Shown here one piece after another: positions 17,959 through 26,516 of a stretch of 64,000 bases of DNA (the stretch's first letter is position 1; each line of letters starts with the position of its first letter). The position numbers and the translations under genes were made by a program. Under the pieces are notes generated by a model. It was not told the origin of the DNA, ran no database searches, and was given only the letters and a program-made list of their open reading frames with translations. The stretch lies in the NCBI RefSeq assembly GCF_010731675.1, contig NZ_AP022584.1, forward strand, positions 2,542,001-2,606,000. Reading direction: 5' to 3'. The DNA comes from Mycobacterium marseillense (lineage in GTDB: Bacteria > Actinomycetota > Actinomycetes > Mycobacteriales > Mycobacteriaceae).

Positions 17959-18037
17959 CGCACTTCCCCTCAGCTGATTCGCTTGAGAAATCTGTCTAGC
18001 ACACTTGCGTGAATATATCGACGATGCTATACCGAAT

Positions 18038-18055
18038 CTATGTCATTAGACATAG
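18038..18055. promoter_or_regulatory. Perfect palindrome in the MerR-hsp18 intergenic region
   Basis: CTATGTC and GACATAG form 7-bp arms around ATTA. The element lies 46 bases before the hsp18 ATG and 80 bases from the regulator start, in AT-rich sequence. MerR-type regulators bind such dyads within stretched promoters. Its sequence is not the HspR HAIR consensus. Candidate operator. Confidence 0.55.
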
Positions 18056-18100
18056 GAAATTACCGGACCACCGCGTAGATCGGAGTGAGAGGTGACAACC

Positions 18101-18550
18101 ATGCTGATGCGTTCAGATCCCTTCCGTGAGCTCGACCGCTTTGCCCACCAGGTGCTCGGTACGGCCGCCCGACCGGCCGTGATGCCGATGGACGCCTGGC
18201 GCGAGGGCGAGAAGTTCGTCGTCGAGTTCGACCTGCCCGGCATCGATGCCGACTCGCTGGACATCGATATCGAGCGCAATGTGGTGACCGTTCGCGCCGA
18301 ACGGCCGGCTCTCGATCCCGACCGCGAGATGCTGGCCACCGAGCGCCCGCGCGGCGTATTCAGCCGCCAGCTCGTGCTCGGCGAAAACCTCGACACCGAC
18401 AGGATCCAGGCCTCCTACGCCGAAGGCGTTTTGAGTCTGCACATCCCCGTGGCCGAGAAAGCCAAGCCGCGCAAGATCACCGTCGGGCGCGGCGAGGCCC
18501 CCCGGGCGGTCGCCGAGGGCGCCGCCCAGCGCGAGGTCATCAACGCCTGA
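18101..18550 (+). CDS. hsp18: Small heat-shock protein, 18 kDa antigen (Hsp20 family)
   Basis: A 149-residue alpha-crystallin-type chaperone. Start ([14 protein letters not shown]), length and domain match the 18 kDa antigens of Mycobacterium leprae and the avium complex. The alpha-crystallin domain spans about residues 30-125 ([11 protein letters not shown] ... GVLSLHIPV). ATG at 18101 has GAGAGG before it; an in-frame GTG at 18092 is less likely. It should hold unfolding proteins under stress. M. tuberculosis lacks this particular gene. Confidence 0.9.
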   Translation: MLMRSDPFRELDRFAHQVLGTAARPAVMPMDAWREGEKFVVEFDLPGIDADSLDIDIERNVVTVRAERPALDPDREMLATERPRGVFSRQLVLGENLDTDRIQASYAEGVLSLHIPVAEKAKPRKITVGRGEAPRAVAEGAAQREVINA

Positions 18551-18556
18551 CCGAAC

Positions 18557-18582
18557 GGCGGGCGGGCGACCGCCCGCCCGCC
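18557..18582 (+). terminator. GC-rich hairpin after hsp18
   Basis: GGCGGGCGGGC (18557-18567) pairs perfectly with GCCCGCCCGCC (18572-18582) around GACC, seven bases after the hsp18 stop. No U-tract follows; this I-shaped terminator form is usual in mycobacteria. Confidence 0.6.
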
Positions 18583-18614
18583 ATCGGCGCCACGGCACTG
18601 AGCGAGGAGCCACG

Positions 18615-19304
18615 GTGGACGCGACATGGGAACTCAACGGCGAAACGGCCGGCATCGAGCAGGCGTTGTCCGGCGGCCACGCGCAACCCGCGGGCTGGTT
18701 TCGGTTCTACTTCACCGATCAGCGGTGGGAATGGTCAGAACAGGTGCAGCGGATGCACGGATACGAGCCGGGCAGCGTGGTTCCCACCACCGACGTGGTG
18801 CTCTCGCACAAGCATCCCGCTGACCGTGGACATGTCGCGGCCACCATCGATCAGATCGTGAACAATCGCGAGGCGTTCAGCACCCGTCACCGCATCGTCG
18901 ACACCGGCGGCAACGTCCGCCACGTCGTCGTGGTCGGCGATCGGCTCCAGGACGACGAGGGTGACGTGATCGGGACGCACGGGTTCTACATCGACGTCTC
19001 GGCACCGGACGGGCAATTGCAGGAGGACGCCGTCAGCGCGAAACTCGCTGCGATCAGCGAGAATCGTGCCGGCATCGAACAAGCCAAGGGCATGCTGATG
19101 CTGATCTACGGCCTCAGCGACAGTGCGGCCTTCGAGTTGCTCAGATGGCTGTCGCAGGAGGCGAATGTCAAGCTGCGTCCGCTCGCCGAGCAGATCGCCC
19201 GGGACTTCCGCGGCGCCGGCTTATCGCTCAATACCCGGGCGGACTTCGACCATCTGCTCTTAACGGCGCACCGGCGCGTACGCCCCGCCGACGACCGCGG
19301 GTAA
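18615..19304 (+). CDS. PAS and ANTAR domain regulator
   Basis: A 229-residue protein with a PAS domain (about 25-130; WFRFYFTDQRWEWSEQV and GDVIGTHGFYIDVS) and a C-terminal ANTAR domain (about 140-200; NRAGIEQAKGMLMLIYGLS). It should act as an RNA-binding antiterminator responding to a PAS ligand or redox signal. GTG start with GAGGAG upstream. It is the second ANTAR protein within 4 kb. Confidence 0.83.
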   Translation: MDATWELNGETAGIEQALSGGHAQPAGWFRFYFTDQRWEWSEQVQRMHGYEPGSVVPTTDVVLSHKHPADRGHVAATIDQIVNNREAFSTRHRIVDTGGNVRHVVVVGDRLQDDEGDVIGTHGFYIDVSAPDGQLQEDAVSAKLAAISENRAGIEQAKGMLMLIYGLSDSAAFELLRWLSQEANVKLRPLAEQIARDFRGAGLSLNTRADFDHLLLTAHRRVRPADDRG

Positions 19305-19331
19305 GGCGCTGCGGGACAAGTCTTTTCGCCG

Positions 19332-20981
19332 TCAGCCCGCCAGCAGTGGAGCGATCCAGCGCACCCGGGTGCCGCCCTCCGGGGGGCTGGTGATCTCGCA
19401 GGTGCCGCCGAGTTGCTCGGCGCGCCGCGCCATGTTGGCCAGTCCGCTGCGGCGCGCATTGCCGGCCGGTATGCCACAGCCGTTGTCGATGACATCGAGG
19501 ATGAACATGTCGGCGACGCTGATCGACACCGTCAGCCGCGACGCGCCGGAGTGACGAAGGGCGTTGCTGACGGCTTCGGTGGTGACCGCCTCGGCGTGGT
19601 CGGCGAGTTCGGGGCCGACGGCGGTCATCGGCCCGTCCAGGCGCACCGTCGTGACCAGATCCCGGTCCCCGGTCAGGTCGGCGACCACCCGCTGAATGCG
19701 GTGCCGGAAGTCGCCGCCCGCAGCCGCCGGCGATTTGAGCTCGAAGATCGTCGTGCGGATTTCCTCGATGATGGTCTGCAGGTCGTCGAGCGTGCGGTTG
19801 AGCCGGTCGGCCACCTCCGGTGAACGCGCCCGGGCCAGCGTGCCCTGTAGGTCCATGCCGGCCGCGAACAGCCGTTGGATGACGTGGTCGTGCAGATCGT
19901 GGGCGATGCGCTCGCGCTCGGCCAGGATCGTCAGCTGCCGCGCATCCTCGCGGGCCGACGCCAGCACCAGGGCTATCGCGGCGTGGGTGGCGAAGTCGCT
20001 CACCAGGTCGAGATAGCTTTCGTTGAACGGTGGTTGGTCGGCGCCGCGGGCGACGACGATCACTCCGACGACTTCGTCGTGGGCGCGCAGCGGCATCAGG
20101 ATCGCCGGGCGCTGCCCGACGTCGCTGAAGGCCTGGATCGGGTAGCGCAGTTTCTCGGTGATCAGCGGTTCACCGGACCGGAACACCGCGCCACTGGTCG
20201 ATCCCTGCACCGGAACCCGTTGTCCGAGAACGTCGGTGGCGAGCACGCCCACCGCGGCGGACACCACCAGGGTGTCGACGTCCCCGGGAGGGGTGTCGGC
20301 GTCCTCGGGCACCAGCACGATCGCCTGTTCGGCGTCGGTCAACGCGCGTGCGCGCTCGGCGATCAGTTGCAGGGGGCGGCGGTGCGGCTCGGTGCGGGAC
20401 AACAGCGCGGTGGTGATCTCGCGGCTGGCTTCCATCCACTTCACCGATGTCCGCTCGCGTTCGAAAACCTGCGCGTTGTCGATGGCGACGGCGGCCGCGA
20501 AAGCCAGTGCGCGAGCGGCGACTTCGTCGGAGTCGGAAAACACCCGCGCCGGGTCGACGTGGGTGAGGTACAGGTTGCCGAAGACGGTGTCGCGGATGGT
20601 GATCGGGACCGCGAGGAACGCCCGCATCGGCGGATGGTGTTCGGGGAAGCCGACGGCAGCGGGGTGGGTGGTCAGGTCGTCCATCCGCAGCGCGGGCGTG
20701 TCCAGGAGCGACAGGCTCAACAGGCCCTTGCCGACCGGCAGGTGTCCGATGCGCCGCGCCGTCTCGGCCTCCATGCCCTCGTGGGTGAAGGAAATCAGGT
20801 TGCCGTCGTGATCGCGGACGGCCAGGGCGCCGTATTGGGCGGAGGTCAATTCCCGGGCCGCGCCGATGATCCGGTGCAGCGTCGCATCGAGATCCAGGCC
20901 GGCGCCGATCTCGACGATCACCCGCAGCAATTGCTCCGAGCCGAGCCCGGCAAACGCGGAGCCCTCCCGGGCGCCGCTCAT
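19332..20981 (-). CDS. devS: DevS/DosT-type GAF sensor histidine kinase
   Basis: A 549-residue cytoplasmic sensor kinase. GAF-A (about 25-170), GAF-B (about 190-340), a HisKA_3 dimerisation helix with phospho-acceptor H364 in [11 protein letters not shown], and an HATPase domain (about 440-547, N-box [16 protein letters not shown]). In DevS/DosT the proximal haem ligand lies in a His-Pro-rich segment of GAF-A; here [11 protein letters not shown] (H115/H116) is in the same place once the roughly 30-residue shorter N-terminus is allowed for. It overlaps the devR stop by four bases. Expected role: sensing hypoxia, NO or CO and phosphorylating DevR. Confidence 0.87.
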   Translation of the reverse strand: MSGAREGSAFAGLGSEQLLRVIVEIGAGLDLDATLHRIIGAARELTSAQYGALAVRDHDGNLISFTHEGMEAETARRIGHLPVGKGLLSLSLLDTPALRMDDLTTHPAAVGFPEHHPPMRAFLAVPITIRDTVFGNLYLTHVDPARVFSDSDEVAARALAFAAAVAIDNAQVFERERTSVKWMEASREITTALLSRTEPHRRPLQLIAERARALTDAEQAIVLVPEDADTPPGDVDTLVVSAAVGVLATDVLGQRVPVQGSTSGAVFRSGEPLITEKLRYPIQAFSDVGQRPAILMPLRAHDEVVGVIVVARGADQPPFNESYLDLVSDFATHAAIALVLASAREDARQLTILAERERIAHDLHDHVIQRLFAAGMDLQGTLARARSPEVADRLNRTLDDLQTIIEEIRTTIFELKSPAAAGGDFRHRIQRVVADLTGDRDLVTTVRLDGPMTAVGPELADHAEAVTTEAVSNALRHSGASRLTVSISVADMFILDVIDNGCGIPAGNARRSGLANMARRAEQLGGTCEITSPPEGGTRVRWIAPLLAG

Positions 20982-21646
20982 CCCGGCCAGTCCGGTGGAG
21001 TCGACGATTGGCCGGGCCGCTGAGTCAGTTTCGACGCGAACACCGCCGCCTGGGTGCGGCGCTCCATGCCGAGTTTGGCCAGCAACCGCGACACGTAATT
21101 CTTCACCGTCTTCTCCGCGAGGAACATTCGCGCGGCGATCTGCCGGTTCGTCAGCCCTTCGCCGAGCAGCCCGAGCAGCGTGCGTTCCTGCTCGGTCAGG
21201 CCGGACAGCGGGTCTTCACGCGCCGCGGAGCCGCGTAACTTCGCCATCAGCGCCGCGGCCGCCCGGTTGTCCAGCAGCGATTTGCCCGCACCGACCTCTT
21301 TGATCGCGTGGGCCAGCTCCATGCCCTTGATGTCTTTGACGACGAACCCGCTGGCGCCGGCCAGGATGGCTTCGAGCATCGCCTCGTCGGAGGTGAACGA
21401 CGTCAGCATCAGGCAGCGCAGATCGGGATGGTCGGAGACGAGGTCGCGGCACAATTCGATGCCGTTGCCGTCGGGCAGGCGGACGTCGAGCACGGCGACG
21501 TCGGGCTGCAGCGCCGGTATCCGTGCCTTCGCCTCGGCCACCGTGCCGGCCTCGCCGACGATCGTCAGGTCGGGGTCGGAGGACAGCAGATCCGAGAGGC
21601 CGCGGCGGACGACTTCATGATCGTCGACCAGGAACACCTTGACCAT
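20978..21646 (-). CDS. devR: Dormancy response regulator DevR/DosR-like
   Basis: A 222-residue NarL-type response regulator closely resembling DosR/DevR. It has the acidic pocket VDDHE, phospho-acceptor D54 ([11 protein letters not shown]) and the Thr/Lys switch residues. The LuxR-type helix-turn-helix carries [24 protein letters not shown] and the recognition helix [18 protein letters not shown]. It should activate hypoxia genes through DosR boxes. It is co-transcribed with devS. A box-like sequence about 90 bases upstream suggests autoregulation. It is probably a DosR orthologue or recent paralogue; genome context would decide. Confidence 0.88.
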   Translation of the reverse strand: MVKVFLVDDHEVVRRGLSDLLSSDPDLTIVGEAGTVAEAKARIPALQPDVAVLDVRLPDGNGIELCRDLVSDHPDLRCLMLTSFTSDEAMLEAILAGASGFVVKDIKGMELAHAIKEVGAGKSLLDNRAAAALMAKLRGSAAREDPLSGLTEQERTLLGLLGEGLTNRQIAARMFLAEKTVKNYVSRLLAKLGMERRTQAAVFASKLTQRPGQSSTPPDWPG

Positions 21647-21736
21647 GGCGCGCCTTCCTGCCGGTCTCGCAACGGGTTTGCGACAGACAACTCCAATATC
21701 CCATAATTTCGCGGCATCACGTCGGGCCTCTCGGTG

Positions 21737-21750
21737 GGGACCTTCGGCCG
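21737..21750. promoter_or_regulatory. Possible DosR box upstream of devR
   Basis: GGGACCTTCGGCCG compares with the core GGGACTTTNGNCCC at 10 of 12 defined positions. It lies 91 bases before the devR start. Weaker than the box at 22873. Confidence 0.45.
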
Positions 21751-21809
21751 ACGCTGCGCCCTGACGCGTGAATAGCCTTGCGGGACAGGGACATCGCGGA
21801 CACCCGTGA

Positions 21810-22784
21810 TCAGTTCACCCACTCGACGACGTCGTCGAGGTCGCGTCGCGGCGTGGCCGGCAACGGGTCGGCGTTGATCGGCGCCCAACCCACCCGCAGC
21901 AGCATCTGCGGGTAGTCGGTGTCGCCGAAGACGTCGGAGCGGACGGCCTCGCGCGTGGCGGCGGTCTCCAGCGGTTCGGTGACCGGGCAGCTCGCCAACC
22001 CCGTCGACGTCGCGGTCAGCAGCACCGCGCTGGTGGCTTCGCCGGCGCGCAGCTGCGCCAACCGGTCGTCGCGGCGGGTCCCCAGCGCAAGCACGACGGC
22101 ATTGTCGTCGGCCGCGGAGGAGTCCGGCGCCATCGGCAGCGCCGCACCGGCGAACAGCCGGCCGGGAATCTTGGCTTCCGGGTCCGGCAGGGGCGCGTTG
22201 CGGGCGGGGACACCGGCGACCGAGAAGTAGCGCCCACTCCATTCGGTGAGCTCGGCGAGATAGTCCCGGTTCAGGTGGTCACGGACCGATTCGGCGACGA
22301 TGTCGTGCAGGCGGAAGATGTCCTCCACCTGACACAGCGTGACGCCGGCGCGCGCGGCGCGCGCCGCCATGAGCGCGATATCCCCCACGGGCACCGGCCA
22401 GGAGCTGTAGTGGCGCCGGTCCGTCCGACGCCGCGGGATGGCCGCCGCCAGCGCGATGTCGACGAAATCGGCCGAGTGCGGGGACAGTTCGAGGGTGGCG
22501 AGGTGCGCGGGATCGGCGGGGTCCGGCAGGCGCGTGACCTTGGATCGCCAGCCCACCGCCGCGAACGCCGCCACGCAGTGATGCAGCGCCGTGCCGCAAC
22601 TGAGGATCAGATCGCGGCCGTCGGGGTCGGTGTTGGGCAGTTGCCGCCCGGCGTCGGCGTAGAGGTGCACGCCAGCCGCGTCGACCCGCCACCGCCAGGG
22701 CTGGGTGTTGTGCACCGACGGGGCCCTCGATGCGAGCGTCAGGGCCGTCCGGACCGTCGCTGCGTCCGGAACGCGGTCGTCCAT
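21810..22784 (-). CDS. Acg-family nitroreductase-like protein
   Basis: A 324-residue protein of the Acg/nitroreductase family, a DosR-regulon group in M. tuberculosis (Rv2032, Rv3127, Rv3131). Conserved stretches are [14 protein letters not shown] (about 20-33), the RRRTDRR segment (about 125-131) and ATPRR near the C-terminus. Acg proteins bind FMN but show little reductase activity and may sequester flavin; the role here is inferred. ATG at 22784 follows a purine-rich GAGAGGGGG. A DosR-type box lies about 90 bases upstream, and devR lies directly behind. Confidence 0.83.
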   Translation of the reverse strand: MDDRVPDAATVRTALTLASRAPSVHNTQPWRWRVDAAGVHLYADAGRQLPNTDPDGRDLILSCGTALHHCVAAFAAVGWRSKVTRLPDPADPAHLATLELSPHSADFVDIALAAAIPRRRTDRRHYSSWPVPVGDIALMAARAARAGVTLCQVEDIFRLHDIVAESVRDHLNRDYLAELTEWSGRYFSVAGVPARNAPLPDPEAKIPGRLFAGAALPMAPDSSAADDNAVVLALGTRRDDRLAQLRAGEATSAVLLTATSTGLASCPVTEPLETAATREAVRSDVFGDTDYPQMLLRVGWAPINADPLPATPRRDLDDVVEWVN

Positions 22785-22872
22785 TCCAGGGTCCCCCTCT
22801 CGCGGCGCCGTGCTGGTCTTGACGATCGCGCGTTCGGTTCGTCGGCGCGAGGGCACGATGGCACTCGCCAAA

Positions 22873-22886
22873 GGGACTTTTGGCAG
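22873..22886. promoter_or_regulatory. DosR-type box between the nitroreductase and sensor kinase genes
   Basis: GGGACTTTTGGCAG matches GGGACTTTNGNCCC at 10 of 12 defined positions, with the whole left half perfect. It is placed 89 bases before the leftward nitroreductase start and about 35 bases before the -10 of the rightward kinase gene, so it could serve either. Confidence 0.6.
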
Positions 22887-22920
22887 TCCGTGACCGCCCC
22901 GCCGCGGGACGGTGGGCACT

Positions 22921-22926
22921 TATGCT
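22921..22926 (+). promoter_or_regulatory. Candidate -10 (TANNNT) for a leaderless transcript
   Basis: TATGCT lies seven bases before the ATG at 22934. It argues for the MANHG start of the kinase rather than the ATG at 22922, which sits inside the element. Confidence 0.5.
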
Positions 22927-22933
22927 GACCACG

Positions 22934-24079
22934 ATGGCGAATCATGGCCCCGATCCCACGACGCCGCTGTGGCGCGCGGCGCAGGTTTTCCGGCTGCTGA
23001 GTTGCGTCTATGCCGCGGGCTTTCAGATCGCGATCAATCCCGATCTGCGCCGGCCCGCGCTGGGTTGGGTTCTGTTCGCGGTGCTGATCGGCTGGAGCGC
23101 GGCGTGCGCCCTCGCCTACCTGCGCGGGTTCGGCCGACGACCGGCCTGGGTGCTCGCCGAGATCGTGATCGCGGTGTTGCTCATGTGGTCGAACACCGTC
23201 GTCGCGACGCCGCATTGGGCGGCCGAGAACCAGACGTGGCCGACGACGTTGTGGGCGAGCAATCCCACGATTTCCGCCGCGATCGAGTTCGGTCCCGGCG
23301 GCGGGATGCTGACGGGCCTGGCGGTGATGGCCACCAATTTCGCCGTCAAGGACTACCTCGCGCTCAACCTGGGGCACAACGCCACCGTCATCATCGAGCT
23401 GGCGATCGGCATGGCGATCGGGATGGCCGCGCAAACCGCGCGGCGCGCGCACGCCGAACTGCAACGGGCGGCCCGGTTGAGCGCCGCGGTGCAAGAACGC
23501 GAGCGGCTGTCCCGAGAGGTTCACGACGGGGCCATCCAGGTGCTCGCGCTGGTCGCCAAGAAGGGTCACGAAATCGGCGGCGCCACAGCCGAACTCGCTG
23601 ATCTGGCGAGCGAGCAGGAGCGCGCGCTGCGCCGATGGGTGGCCTGCGCCGACATGGACCCGGATGCCGACGGAGCCACGATCGATTTGCGCACGCTGCT
23701 GCGTTGCCGGGCGGCCGACCGGGTGTCGATCAGCCTGCCGGCGACGCCGGTCTTGTTGGGGCGCCGGATCGCGAGCGAGCTCGACGCCGCGGTGGGCAAT
23801 GCCCTGGACAACGCCGGCACCCATGCGGGGCCGGAAGCGCGCGTGTACGTCCTCGTGGAGGACCTCGGCGATTCCGTGGTGGTGAGTGTGCGCGATGACG
23901 GCGTGGGTATCGCCGCCGGTCGGCTCGAGGAAGCAACCCGTCAGGGACGCCTGGGTGTCTCCCAGTCGATCGTGGGACGGCTGGCTTCGCTGGGCGGCAC
24001 CGCCGAGTTGCGCAGCGCTGAAGGAGAGGGCACCGAGTGGGAATTGTGCGTGCCGCGCGAAGAGGGACGCCATGGCTGA
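22934..24079 (+). CDS. MacS-family sensor histidine kinase
   Basis: A 381-residue membrane histidine kinase. The N-terminal half (about 10-175) has about five hydrophobic helices and resembles the DUF5931 input region of MacS-type kinases. A short coiled coil leads to the HisKA_3-like histidine in LSREVHDGAIQVL and an HATPase domain with ALDNAGTHAG and DDGVGI. It overlaps its response regulator gene by eight bases, so the two are a coupled pair. The signal is unknown; the DosR-type box upstream hints at control by DevR. Confidence 0.82.
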   Translation: MANHGPDPTTPLWRAAQVFRLLSCVYAAGFQIAINPDLRRPALGWVLFAVLIGWSAACALAYLRGFGRRPAWVLAEIVIAVLLMWSNTVVATPHWAAENQTWPTTLWASNPTISAAIEFGPGGGMLTGLAVMATNFAVKDYLALNLGHNATVIIELAIGMAIGMAAQTARRAHAELQRAARLSAAVQERERLSREVHDGAIQVLALVAKKGHEIGGATAELADLASEQERALRRWVACADMDPDADGATIDLRTLLRCRAADRVSISLPATPVLLGRRIASELDAAVGNALDNAGTHAGPEARVYVLVEDLGDSVVVSVRDDGVGIAAGRLEEATRQGRLGVSQSIVGRLASLGGTAELRSAEGEGTEWELCVPREEGRHG

Positions 24080-24737
24080 CGACGAGGTGGCGCCGACGGT
24101 GATGGTCGTAGACGACCATCCCATCTGGCGTGATGCGGTCGCGCGCGACTTGGCCGAGGGCGGATTCACCGTGGTGGCCACGGCCGACGGGGTGGCCGCG
24201 GCCGGGCGGCGGGCGGGCGTGGTCAAACCCGACGTGGTGGTGATGGATATGCAGCTGCCCGACGGGAACGGCGCACAGGCCACCGCCGCGGTGCTCGCGG
24301 TGTCGCCGTCGACGCGGGTGCTGGTGCTGTCGGCCTCCGACGAACGTGACGACGTCCTGGAGGCCGTCAAAGCGGGCGCGACGGGATATCTGGTCAAGAG
24401 TGCCTCGAAATCCGAACTGGCACAAGCGGTGACGGCCACGGCCGCGGGCCGGGCGGTGTTCACCCCGGGTCTGGCCGGGCTGGTATTGGGTGAATACCGG
24501 CGTATCGCGCAGAGCAAGGACGACGGCCCCGCCCGCCCCAGCCTGACCGATCGGGAGACGGAGGTATTGCGGTATGTGGCAAAAGGGCTGTCCGCCAAGC
24601 AGATCGCGGAGAGGCTGTCGTTGAGCCACCGCACGGTCGAAAACCATGTGCAGGCGACATTTCGCAAGCTTCAGGTCGCCAATCGGGTGGAGTTGGCGCG
24701 CTACGCGATCGAGCATGGCCTGGACCAGGAACCGTGA
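24072..24737 (+). CDS. NarL/LuxR-type response regulator
   Basis: A 221-residue response regulator. The receiver domain (10-125) has phospho-acceptor D59 in VVVMDMQLPDG and Lys in YLVKSAS. The LuxR-type helix-turn-helix (about 155-215) contains LTDRETEVLRYVAKGLSAKQIA and LSHRTVENHVQATFRKL. It is translated from an ATG inside the end of the kinase gene. Targets are unknown. Confidence 0.87.
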   Translation: MADDEVAPTVMVVDDHPIWRDAVARDLAEGGFTVVATADGVAAAGRRAGVVKPDVVVMDMQLPDGNGAQATAAVLAVSPSTRVLVLSASDERDDVLEAVKAGATGYLVKSASKSELAQAVTATAAGRAVFTPGLAGLVLGEYRRIAQSKDDGPARPSLTDRETEVLRYVAKGLSAKQIAERLSLSHRTVENHVQATFRKLQVANRVELARYAIEHGLDQEP

Positions 24738-24744
24738 CCCGCTT

Positions 24745-26049
24745 TCAGCGGGGTGCCCGGCCGGTGTCGTGGGCCACCGCGCGCGCGGCGACGAGTGCGG
24801 ACACGACGACGGCCATGCACACCAGCCCGTCGTCCTTGAGGCCCCACCTGATCGCGGCCAGGAGCGCGACACCGGCCACGCACAGCAGGGCACCGACGAC
24901 CGCGCCGCGTCGGCGTGAGGTGACCGTCCCGGCGCCGTCCCAGCCGGCCAGCGGATCGTTCTCGAGCGGCCGCAACGCGACGAACAGCACGGCCACGGCG
25001 AGGATCACGATGACCACCTGCGCGATGCTGACGGCGAGGAAATCCGGCTGGCCCGGAAACCGCGGGCAGCCAACGTAATCGAACACCAGGTGCACGCCCA
25101 GCAGCACCGGCATGTGCCACAGGTAGAGGGTCATCGCACCGGAGTTGCCGATGGCGGTCCACCACCACACCCGCGGCCGCCGCGCCCAGCGCGCGATCGC
25201 CGGGGCGGCCGCGATGGCCAAGGCGCTCAAGATGATCGCGTGCCCGGCCAGCAGCAGCGACGGCGGGCTGGTGTTGGACAGGTGGTGATCGCCGGTGCCG
25301 ACCATGCTGAGCTGGTACGGCCCCCAGTGCACCAGTGCGACGTCGACGGCGAAGAAGACGCCGGCCACGGTTAGCGCGGCACGGCCACCGAGCAGCCGGC
25401 GGCGGTACGCGACGCCGAACATGGCCGGAATGAGCCAGACGCCCAGATTGAGGTAGCCCAGCGGCATCATCGCCGGCGAGTTCAGCCGGATCACGTCGAT
25501 CAGCGCGATCGCCCCGTAGACCGCGGCCACCCCCGCGGCGAGGCGCCGCGCCGTGGTGATGCGATACAGCATCGGCATGGCGGCGAGCACCAGGACGTAG
25601 GCGCCCAGAAACCACAACAGCTGCGTGCTGACACCGGCGATCGGCTCGTAGATGTGTTGCCGCAGTGCCCGATACAGCAGGGTCAGGGCGACGGCCCAGA
25701 ACGCCAGGTAGTAGAACACCGGCCGGAACAGCCTGGTGCAGCGCTTCATCAGCCAGTCACCCCAGTTGGTGCCGGGGGTCCAGGACGACACGCAGGCAGC
25801 GGCGCCGGCGAAGAAGAACAACGGCATGATCTGAAGCAACCAGGTCGCCGCCTGAAACACCATCGAGGTGGTGAGCAGGTTGTCCCAGATCAGGACGTGG
25901 TTGCGGATGACGCTGATGGCCATCACGGTGTGGCCGAGCACCACACCGATCAGGGAGGTGATGCGGATGACGTCCAGGACGCGATCGCGGTCGGCCGGCG
26001 TGCGTGCGGCCACCTCGGCGACGTCGGGAAACCTCGCGAGAGTTGTCAT
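24745..26049 (-). CDS. Acyltransferase 3 family membrane protein
   Basis: A 434-residue integral membrane protein of the acyltransferase-3 (OafA-like) family with about ten helices. The family histidine is in VVLGHTVMA, where the usual motif includes R/E and H near helix 1, and FFFAGAAAC follows. Such enzymes O-acylate cell-envelope glycans, lipids or secreted molecules. AAAGGA precedes the ATG. It converges on the response regulator gene with seven bases between. The substrate cannot be told. Confidence 0.8.
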   Translation of the reverse strand: MTTLARFPDVAEVAARTPADRDRVLDVIRITSLIGVVLGHTVMAISVIRNHVLIWDNLLTTSMVFQAATWLLQIMPLFFFAGAAACVSSWTPGTNWGDWLMKRCTRLFRPVFYYLAFWAVALTLLYRALRQHIYEPIAGVSTQLLWFLGAYVLVLAAMPMLYRITTARRLAAGVAAVYGAIALIDVIRLNSPAMMPLGYLNLGVWLIPAMFGVAYRRRLLGGRAALTVAGVFFAVDVALVHWGPYQLSMVGTGDHHLSNTSPPSLLLAGHAIILSALAIAAAPAIARWARRPRVWWWTAIGNSGAMTLYLWHMPVLLGVHLVFDYVGCPRFPGQPDFLAVSIAQVVIVILAVAVLFVALRPLENDPLAGWDGAGTVTSRRRGAVVGALLCVAGVALLAAIRWGLKDDGLVCMAVVVSALVAARAVAHDTGRAPR

Positions 26050-26176
26050 GGGTGTCCTTTTGTGAGCGGGGATGAAAGCGTTGCGGTGGAGTCGAAGTGG
26101 TGCGGTGAGAGAAGCCTCGCCGAGCGCGCGACTGTGGGCCTGAGCGGTTCTACGCGTTTTGCCTGAGTAGTACTAC

Positions 26177-26467
26177 TCAGCTCGCGGTGTTGAGCGGGTC
26201 GTAGTCGGCCAGCAGCCGCTCGATGCGGGCTTCGTCGAGTCGCACCCGCACGGTCGCGGCTTCCTGCTGGTCGCGGATGACCTTGGCCAGCGTGAAGGCG
26301 CTGGACACCAGGAAGAGGAAGGTGATGCCGAGGAACAGTCGTTGCCACGCGTCGAGGGGAAGGAAGTAGATCCCGGCCAGCGCGGTGAGAAAACTGATCG
26401 CGAAGGCGACGGCGGCCTGAACGAAGAAGGCGGCGGTGGTTTTTGACATGCTGTTGGGAAAGGTCAT
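26177..26467 (-). CDS. YiaA/YiaB-type two-helix membrane protein
   Basis: A 96-residue protein with two hydrophobic helices (about 12-35 and 40-62) joined by a short turn (FLPLDAWQR), then a charged amphipathic tail. This is the layout of the YiaA/YiaB family, whose function is unknown. A second in-frame ATG (MSKTT) six residues later is an alternative start. Confidence 0.7.
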   Translation of the reverse strand: MTFPNSMSKTTAAFFVQAAVAFAISFLTALAGIYFLPLDAWQRLFLGITFLFLVSSAFTLAKVIRDQQEAATVRVRLDEARIERLLADYDPLNTAS

Positions 26468-26516
26468 GCCAATTAGCCTGCGACGGCGCCCCCTTGGTGG
26501 GGATCCGTAAGACTAC

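Noticed and set aside
19310..19325. GGGACAAGTC as a DosR box
   Set aside because: It is only half a box and lies between the 3' ends of convergent genes.
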